From the NCBI GenBank assembly GCA_902363835.1, contig CABJBM010000056.1, positions 1-8,134 on the forward strand: a DNA stretch of 8,134 nt, given 5' to 3'. This document shows, one piece after another, positions 1 to 6,400 of the stretch. Each line of letters begins with the position of its first letter. Position 1 is the stretch's first letter. Below the pieces are notes generated by a model that saw only the letters and a program-made list of their open reading frames with translations, searched no databases and had not been told where the DNA came from. This DNA is from Lachnospiraceae bacterium. GTDB taxonomy: Bacteria > Bacillota > Clostridia > Lachnospirales > Lachnospiraceae. Made by a program: the position numbers and the translations under genes.

Positions 1-3000
1 GCTCCGTCAAAGCTTCCGCTGGAAGCCGGGACTGCTGCCGCACTTCCATAGGTATATCCGTATAATTCACGATACTGCGTATCGACCGCCATATCCGCTG
101 TTTTATTCTGGATTACCGGATTGATGATATTTTTTAAGCTATTATCAAGGGTATTATTATCCAGATAATTAACCGTAAATTTGTAACCTTCCCCTGTTGC
201 CTCGTATACATATGTAATCTCTACCGGCTGGTTGGGCATGACACCTGTAAAAGTATTGTTGCTTCCAAAGCTTCCCTGAACAGCACTGACCAGGTTTCCA
301 TCTGTGTCATCCGCAACATCTCCGGCTGTTATGCTTCCTGATATAAACTGATATCCATAAAGATCCAGGGGCACTGCACTTATGACATCCTCCGGATAAT
401 AGGGCGTTACACTGGGACCATGGATCACGGTTCCGTTCTCCGTCACATAACGCACCGTGAGATTGGATCTGGCTGCCGGATTATTCCGGTCTACCTTGTA
501 TGCGTATTTCACAGCCGCATCCTGACCGGGCATCCTTCCGGTAAAGTCCCCGTTGGAGCCGTTAAAGCTTCCTATGGGCACTGCCCCCAGCCCGTCATAG
601 TCGTAGTCCATGGGACTGGTCAGGGAATCTGAAAGACTCCACTGATACCCATGAATACTCTTTTTCTGGGACTGGATCACTGATTCCACGGAATAGGCAT
701 TCTCAGTGGTCGTTGTCTGGAACACAATGGAGCCATTCTGATTGGTGTAATCCACTGTGTAATCAAACTTCACCCCTGGATCTGACTGCCATATGGCATA
801 ATAGGTAACCGGATCTGCCGGATAGACAGCAGGGAGGGATGATATGTAGTCCGGATTGGTCTGGCTGTTAACCTTACTCCAGCCCTTAAATACGTAGCCG
901 TACCTGGTCACACTGGGAAGAAGGGCGTTTACACTGTTTCCGGCTGTTCCTGCCAGAGTTTCCGGCTGAGGCGTTCCTCCATTGACCACAAAGGCAATGG
1001 AAGCATCCAGCCGGGTGTATTCATAGGTGACCACCACATCCTGTCCAGGCATGGTTCCGGTTAGCTTTCCAAAGGTGTCCCCTGCTGTTTCCACCGCAGT
1101 CAAGGTACTTCCGGTCCCCTGATCAATGGAAATCCCGGTCAGCTGATACCCGGAAATGGCTGATGGCGGCGGAATCACCACCCCATCGCCTGATGCAAAG
1201 GACAGGCTGGGGGTATCCGGCGCACCGGTCACCGTTCCTCCTGTATCAGAATCCCGGTAAGCAAAGCTTATGGTGTATCCATTGCGTTTCAGCACCGTAT
1301 TCTTTGAGTTATTTAAGGCAGAGGACCCCACCGTTGCAAAGATCCCTGTCCCATTTCCCGTATCCGCATCCGCCAAAAAGTTATCCGCAAATGGGCAGGA
1401 AGAAATACTTCCGGAATACTCAGTGGAAGGAACGGCTATGACAACTTCCTGTCCGGCGGCTGTTGACTCTCCTACGGATGCCTCCGGAATTTGCTCTGAA
1501 GTCACACCGATCCTGGAAGCACCAAGGTCTCCATCTACGGTAATGTGCTTTCCGTCAGCCAGATAAACATTTGCTTTTTCTCCTGCTGCATTTGTATTGC
1601 CTGAAACATTTATTTCATTTCGGGCAGAAAAGGCGCCGGTGCTGCTAAAATGAACTGCACCTTTTCCTGATACAGGCTTGTTGCTCTTTATCTCAATTCC
1701 ACTATCTCCGCCATTAAATACAAGACTCCCGCTTCCAATGACTTCAACAGCACTTCCATTATTATTTTGGAGAGTCAGCTCATTATTTAATTCCAGAGTT
1801 CCTGCACTTGAATGAAGCAATGAAGCTGCATCTAATACATTTCCATTGTTTCCATCAATAATAATGTTTGTGAATGTCAGCCCTAAATTATTACTATTGG
1901 AAAACATCTGGCCAGTAAATCCATTAGCTCGCTCCAATGTCACCCGGGCACCTGCAGTGGGAATTCCCGCCTTGGTCATATCTGTACTGGATATGACAAT
2001 TTTGGTGTTTGAATTTGTTATGCTGTTAAAATTAATTGTCGAACCGATGGGATCATAATCCTGGATATAAACATATGCATTTTTCCCGTTGCACTTCGCA
2101 ATGGCTGCCTCTATGGTTTTCAACGGCTCACTGAATATTCCAGAATTGCTGTCATTTCCATTTTGAGAAGAAACATAGTATGCCGCCTCTTTCATGGCAA
2201 AAGCAACTCTTCTATGTATAATTTCATAGGGATGTACTGTAAAGGCCCATGAATATGAGATGGAACAATCACTGTTTAATGCAGAAGATGCAGCAGAATC
2301 CTTAAACATCTCCGTACACCGGCTGCTGTAACTGCCGGCCCATTTGGTTGAGGTAGGCTCTGTAATCCCCAAATTTGCGTCATCTGTAATTACATCAACA
2401 ACAACAGCAGGATTAGCAGTTTCTCTCATGTAAAACCCTCTTGTGGTTTTATACATGTCTTTTGAAAGGCTGCCGTTCATTTGCATATCAAACGCACTTC
2501 CCAGCCAGAATGTCCGGCCGGCAGACGGCATATTTCCGCCTACATGAGCAACATAATAATCTACCAGCATGTATTTACCGTCTGAGCTTGGTGTTGTTGT
2601 AATTTTCCACTCAATCTTGGTTTCAGCCGCACCAGAACCAAATTTAATCAATTCTGTATATCCATTATAATATCCGTTGGAACTGCCATTGACTGCATTC
2701 CCGTCAGCATCATGCTGGCCATGCTTTGCCGAATAGTATTTTCCGCTGCCAAGCGTTACCTGTGTTGCCGGGGTATAAACTCCCGTTGCATTAGACGGCA
2801 CCGGTACTATTGCACCATTACTCGTAGCATCATCAGCTGCCATAAACAGATAGCTGGGAAAACCATATCTTGAATAAGTAAACTGCATATTGCTACCGCT
2901 GTAAATATCGTTTTGTCCTGCTTTTTTACCGGCCAATTCATACCGCCAGCTGGGTGTGCCGGCGCCGGTACTATTAAAGTCCTGACTCCACTTCCAGGTC

Positions 3001-3191
3001 TGATTGATGTTCTCGCTGGAAGGCAATCCAAGGTCAGTACTTCCCAGTTCCGGAATATAAGCAAAAGCAATTACCGTCTCCTGAAAAGTAAGTCCGGCTA
3101 TGAGGCATACGGAAAGGACCATTGCCAGAACACGTTTCCAGGCCAGATAAACAATCTGGATTCTTCCTTTCTTTTTTTTCATTTGTTCCAT
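1..3191 (-). CDS. Secreted parallel beta-helix / MucBP-like repeat surface protein (3' end outside window)
   Basis: The frame stays open from an ATG at 3191 to the left edge, giving 1063 complete residues and no stop. The start is chosen because AAGGAGG lies 4 nt upstream; a second in-frame ATG three codons later is 13 nt from it. Residues 1-44 look like a signal peptide (KKKK-rich n-region, hydrophobic core about 21-37, possible cut after VIAFA). Residues 45-335 are a beta-rich region I do not recognise. Residues 337-560 resemble a pectin-lyase-type parallel beta-helix, opening with AYYVSSQNGNDSNSG and then a PLKTIEAAI stretch, as in DUF1565-like domains. From about 636 a stalk of MucBP-like repeats begins, with one Listeria-Bacteroides-type repeat at 729-802 (GYVFKGWSK, YYAIWQ). 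No catalytic residues for a lyase are evident. I infer an adhesin, perhaps glycan- or mucin-binding; the C-terminus probably carries wall-binding repeats like its neighbours, but that lies outside the window. Confidence 0.9.
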   Translation of the reverse strand, partial: MEQMKKKKGRIQIVYLAWKRVLAMVLSVCLIAGLTFQETVIAFAYIPELGSTDLGLPSSENINQTWKWSQDFNSTGAGTPSWRYELAGKKAGQNDIYSGSNMQFTYSRYGFPSYLFMAADDATSNGAIVPVPSNATGVYTPATQVTLGSGKYYSAKHGQHDADGNAVNGSSNGYYNGYTELIKFGSGAAETKIEWKITTTPSSDGKYMLVDYYVAHVGGNMPSAGRTFWLGSAFDMQMNGSLSKDMYKTTRGFYMRETANPAVVVDVITDDANLGITEPTSTKWAGSYSSRCTEMFKDSAASSALNSDCSISYSWAFTVHPYEIIHRRVAFAMKEAAYYVSSQNGNDSNSGIFSEPLKTIEAAIAKCNGKNAYVYIQDYDPIGSTINFNSITNSNTKIVISSTDMTKAGIPTAGARVTLERANGFTGQMFSNSNNLGLTFTNIIIDGNNGNVLDAASLLHSSAGTLELNNELTLQNNNGSAVEVIGSGSLVFNGGDSGIEIKSNKPVSGKGAVHFSSTGAFSARNEINVSGNTNAAGEKANVYLADGKHITVDGDLGASRIGVTSEQIPEASVGESTAAGQEVVIAVPSTEYSGSISSCPFADNFLADADTGNGTGIFATVGSSALNNSKNTVLKRNGYTISFAYRDSDTGGTVTGAPDTPSLSFASGDGVVIPPPSAISGYQLTGISIDQGTGSTLTAVETAGDTFGKLTGTMPGQDVVVTYEYTRLDASIAFVVNGGTPQPETLAGTAGNSVNALLPSVTRYGYVFKGWSKVNSQTNPDYISSLPAVYPADPVTYYAIWQSDPGVKFDYTVDYTNQNGSIVFQTTTTENAYSVESVIQSQKKSIHGYQWSLSDSLTSPMDYDYDGLGAVPIGSFNGSNGDFTGRMPGQDAAVKYAYKVDRNNPAARSNLTVRYVTENGTVIHGPSVTPYYPEDVISAVPLDLYGYQFISGSITAGDVADDTDGNLVSAVQGSFGSNNTFTGVMPNQPVEITYVYEATGEGYKFTVNYLDNNTLDNSLKNIINPVIQNKTADMAVDTQYRELYGYTYGSAAAVPASSGSFDG
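3..1286 (-). repeat. Protein-level tandem repeats: MucBP-like stalk of the left-hand gene
   Basis: Residues 636-1063 contain four units of roughly 90 residues, at 1014-1286, 495-770, 201-467 and 3-185 (the last cut by the window edge). Each opens with a strand such as FTVNYLD or LTVRYVTENG and has a central GYQ or GYT. The three complete units close on a G-x-MP-x-Q-x-x-V-x-Y-x-Y pattern (TGTMPGQDVVVTYEY, TGRMPGQDAAVKYAY, TGVMPNQPVEITYVY). Between the first and second unit sits a Listeria-Bacteroides-type repeat (786-1007). The pattern fits the MucBP / InlB B-repeat class of beta-grasp stalk modules, seen on surface proteins where they extend a binding head away from the wall. The units have diverged at the DNA level. 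Assignment to MucBP rather than a sister family is by eye. Confidence 0.75.
1512..2183 (-). other. Parallel beta-helix (pectin-lyase-like) domain region
   Basis: This stretch encodes residues 337-560 of the left-hand protein. It starts with the hallmark AYYVSSQNGNDSNSG followed by PLKTIEAAI, the usual entry to right-handed parallel beta-helix domains. It continues with short Asn- and Gly-rich turns separated by hydrophobic strands (LTFTNIIIDGNNGN, LELNNELTLQNNNGS, SLVFNGG, NEINVSGNTN, KHITVDGDLG), as expected for helical rungs. I see no acidic catalytic cluster, so a binding or structural role is more likely than pectate lyase activity. It is clearly richer in A and T than the following stalk. 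Confidence 0.7.
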
Positions 3192-3195
3192 TTTT

Positions 3196-3202
3196 CCTCC
3201 TT
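3196..3202 (-). promoter_or_regulatory. Ribosome binding site of the left-hand gene
   Basis: AAGGAGG on the minus strand lies four bases before the ATG at 3191, a near-perfect match to the anti-Shine-Dalgarno sequence. It supports the ATG at 3191 over the one at 3182. A stem-loop (3212-3240) sits nine bases further upstream. Confidence 0.85.
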
Positions 3203-3211
3203 TTACAAAGT

Positions 3212-3240
3212 ACTGATTTATAGTTTCACCATAAATCAAT
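3212..3240 (-). promoter_or_regulatory. Leader inverted repeat upstream of the left-hand gene
   Basis: TGATTTAT and ATAAATCA are perfect 8-base inverted copies separated by nine bases (3214-3238). In minus-strand RNA the stem extends to 10 pairs with one U-G pair. It lies nine bases upstream of the ribosome binding site. It could be a dimeric-repressor operator or a leader hairpin affecting translation. No convincing -35/-10 pair is visible around it, so the role is open. Confidence 0.45.
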
Positions 3241-3349
3241 GTTCTTTGTTCTTATGGAAGCCACCCACCATGCGCATCTGTTCCAAAAATGCTTGAGAAA
3301 CCAGCATATCCTTTAGGTGTCAGCCTTCCGTTTATCTTTCATTCTTCTA

Positions 3350-3388
3350 AGAAAGGGAGAGTGTAAGATCCAGACACTTTCCCTTTCT
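3350..3388 (-). terminator. Probable transcription terminator after the 1498-residue protein gene
   Basis: Arms at 3350-3364 and 3374-3388 form a 15-pair stem with one mismatch (A-C in minus-strand RNA, G-U in plus-strand RNA) and a nine-base loop. It begins 21 bases past the TAG stop of the large gene, where an intrinsic terminator would be expected. The U-rich part after the stem in the minus direction is short and broken (TTTCTT, partly inside the stem, then AGAAG), so termination may be partial. In the plus direction TATAAAATG follows, which is not a U-tract. Confidence 0.55.
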
Positions 3389-3409
3389 ATAAAATGATTT
3401 CAATTTAAA

Positions 3410-6400
3410 CTATGGGGTCTCCGGTGTCCACTTCCCGCTGTCCTCCACATAATATCCATCCGGCGTCATTTCATTCCGGTACATGGAACCTAATGGCCGT
3501 TCTGTTCTGTCTGCAAAAACCCATTTTCCTGTTGTCTGATCCAAACGCCACGTCTGCCGGCTGTTTTCCGATGTCAAGTAATACCACACACCGTCGATTT
3601 TCTGCCAGCCGGTGAGCATAGCACCGTTAAACAGATTTAAGTAATACCATTTTCCATCGTTCTCATCAAAATGCCAGCCGGTCTTAAGGCGGCCAAACCA
3701 GCCATCGTGAGTGGCAGACAGGAAATACCATTTCCCTTCTTCATCTAAAAGCCATCCGCTGTCCATTACCCCTTCCGTATCAAAATGATAGGTATAAACC
3801 AACGTTGTTCCGTTATGGGAGTAGCGGATATTCGCCCACTGGTCTTTTAATTTCATCCCGCTGCTTAATACAAAGGACCAGCCATTGTTTGCCGGATCAA
3901 AATTATTCCAGTAGCCATCTACATCATTTGTATATGTTTTATAACTTCCAAAACGGTAAGCCCCTGGTCCCAGGCTGCTGCTTCCGGAACTGCCCATTCT
4001 GGAACCGCTTCCTCCTCCGGATCCACTTCCGCCGCCGGAACCATTTCCTCCTCCGGAGCCATTGTTGCCACCGGAACCATTTCCACCTCCGGAACCATTT
4101 TCGCCACCGGAGCCATTTTCACCTCCGGAGCCATTTTCACCTCCGGAGCCACTGCCATTTCTGATTCCGTCAACAATATCCTTTAATGTCTGATAAGCCT
4201 CATTAAGCTGTTCTATGGTAGGACGGGGCAGGGTGTCGCGCACTGTGATCGCATCCTGGATCGCATCAGTTAATAAGTTCCTGTCTTCTTCACTTACTGT
4301 GCCGTTGTTTTTCAAGGCATTGGCAATATCGATTTCATCCTCCAGCTGTTTTTTTGCTGCCTGCCACAGGGAATCATCCTCCTGTTCATACACTGCATAA
4401 AGCTGGAGATCTTTGTTAACCGGAGCCGTTATATCATACGAACCGGCAGCTCCTGCCTGTTTTCCAAACCCTGTAAATTCATATACAATACCGGTAACCG
4501 GATCCGTATAGTCTTCCAGGCATTGAAGAGCCATATATCCGTCCGCATCTTCAAGAGCACTTCCGGCTCTCACCTTAAGATTTGCCACTGTTCCCCGTTT
4601 TGTATCGGTAATGGTAACCTTGTAGGATTTGGAATAAGTTAATATAATCGTGTCTCCCACATTTGCATCAAACAGGAATGTACCGGTAAAGCCGGCATCC
4701 GGATTATTCAAATCAGGTTCAACAGGAATAATTTCCGTACATACCGGATCGTCATCCGCATTTTCAACCTTCCACAGCTGGTAATCCATATGGCCCAGAG
4801 TTCCGGTATCCAGGATTCCATAAACCTGTATATCAGGTGTGTGGTTCCCATCGGCTGGCAGGGCTTTATTGATGCCATCTACCTTTCTTGACAATGATAT
4901 GCCTAAAGCCCATGGGATCTTCAGTGCCTCACTGTCCACTGCTGCAACAGCTCTCACTGCATTGGACTCTGTAGCAGTCGGTGCGCTTCTCCGGTCAAAT
5001 TTGACCGTATATTCCACTTTATTTCCTGACGCCAGGAGATCCTGATCGGAAGTATTATCAATCAGGTCCAGCTTTAAAGCTTCCAATAAATCTGTTTGCA
5101 TATTAAGGGCAAACGATCCGTTTTTAGGGGAATAATCCACCGTTGCATTGGAACTGGTTGCCACGGTTATGGACTCATACCGCACCTGAAGAACTACGTC
5201 GCCGGCAGGCATGGTAACCGTTTGATTTTGCTGGGTTGCATAAACGGACATGGAGCCAAGCAGGCACTCCCACTTTATAAAGCTGTATCCGGCTATATCC
5301 GGTGCTTTTATCCTTATTTTATCTCCTTTGCGGACATTGACCTGGGTTGCCCCCTCTTCAATATCCAATACAACACCATCTCTGGTGACTTCCGTTGCAT
5401 AACCTCCGTTTGTGATATGCAGAGTATAGGTCTTGTTATCTGTCTGAGAGGATTCTTCCAAAAGAATCTGATTTCCCAGCAATACTTTTTCAGATGGGGC
5501 TTCTGTTTCTCCCAGATGCTTTGCAACTGCCGTATAGGCCTGTCCGGGTTCCAGCCCCGGGAATACCACAGCAGCCGGGCTTCCTGAAGCTTCCAGCCAG
5601 CCATCTGCGGATCCTTCCTGTGAAACAACATTCCCATCCCCATCGAGAAGCGCATACAGTGTATTCCCTGCCGCAGGGCTGATGGTAATTTTCTTTTTTC
5701 CCTCACTTCCTTCGTCTGCAATGGAGTAGTTGCTGCCAAGGGTAAGAATGCCTACTCTTGCAGGCTGGCTTGTCAGAGATCCATCCACATGACCGGCCAG
5801 GGAATCTCCGGTTACAGGAGCTGCTGTTAACGAAAGTTCATAAACATAATAATAGGTACAGGGATTAAGTCCTGTAAATTTCCCATTTTGCAGCTGGGAA
5901 CCTGTCATGAAAGATATAACAACGCCGTCTTGATCCGTAACCGCATACTTTCGTTCTTCGTTTGCACCATTTATCCGGATCTGTCCGGTTCCGTCCGCTG
6001 CTACGGTTCCATTTGCATCAGGAATGCTTAATATCCCATCATCCGCTGCAATTGGTGTAAACCTGGCCGTATACCTGTGATTTGAAAGAATCTGAAGACT
6101 GTTTTGTACCTGGTTTCCATTTTCATCATACCAACCGGCAAAAAGATAATTGTTGTCCGGCAGGGTTGCAGGAAGCGTCAGATCTGTCCAGGCCGTCCCC
6201 TTTGCCACATGGGCTGTGGTAATACCTGAAATATTTCCATGGCTTCCGGATACAAAGACCAGATCAAACCATTCATTAGGATCCTCTTCAAAATTTGCAA
6301 ATAGCTTTAAGTTTCCATTTACTGATACGTCACCGGTAAGCTTTGTTCCGGTCTTTCCTGTTCCATTGGAATTGGCCTTATACCAACCTTCAAATAAATA

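Larger units (their letters stand above)
3192..3409. other. Intergenic region between the two large surface-protein genes
   Basis: These 218 bases hold no plausible gene. From the minus-strand upstream side they contain a terminator-like hairpin (3350-3388), about 110 bases with no feature I recognise, a leader inverted repeat (3212-3240) and a ribosome binding site (3196-3202). I looked for a sigma-A promoter reading toward 3191. There is a TATAAA at 3217-3222 but no acceptable -35 at 16-18 bases from it, so no promoter is called. The gap is far longer than the 10 bases between the two upstream genes, which suggests that the left-hand gene may have its own transcription start. Confidence 0.6.

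Noticed and set aside
1512..2183. Pectate lyase enzyme
   Set aside because: The beta-helix fold is suggested by the entry motif and rung pattern, but no catalytic Asp/Arg cluster is visible; fold similarity alone does not support enzyme activity.
3217..3222. TATAAA as a -10 promoter element for the left-hand gene
   Set aside because: Bases at the expected -35 position (about 3240-3246) do not resemble TTGACA, and the element is part of the inverted repeat.
2807..3296. Plus- and minus-strand open frames of 87-127 codons over the N-terminal part of the left-hand gene
   Set aside because: They overlap the signal-peptide and head codons of the clearly translated minus-strand frame and have no supporting signals.
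3805..4176. Opposite-strand and shifted-frame open frames over the Gly/Ser linker, with His/Arg- or Val/Pro/Glu-rich repeats
   Set aside because: They are shadows of the 18-bp tandem repeat read in other frames; their periodicity is inherited from the GSGG units and they lack start signals.
5096..5739. Open frames of 140-163 codons overlapping the large gene on both strands
   Set aside because: They lie inside an intact 1498-codon reading frame, have no ribosome binding site and encode nothing recognisable.
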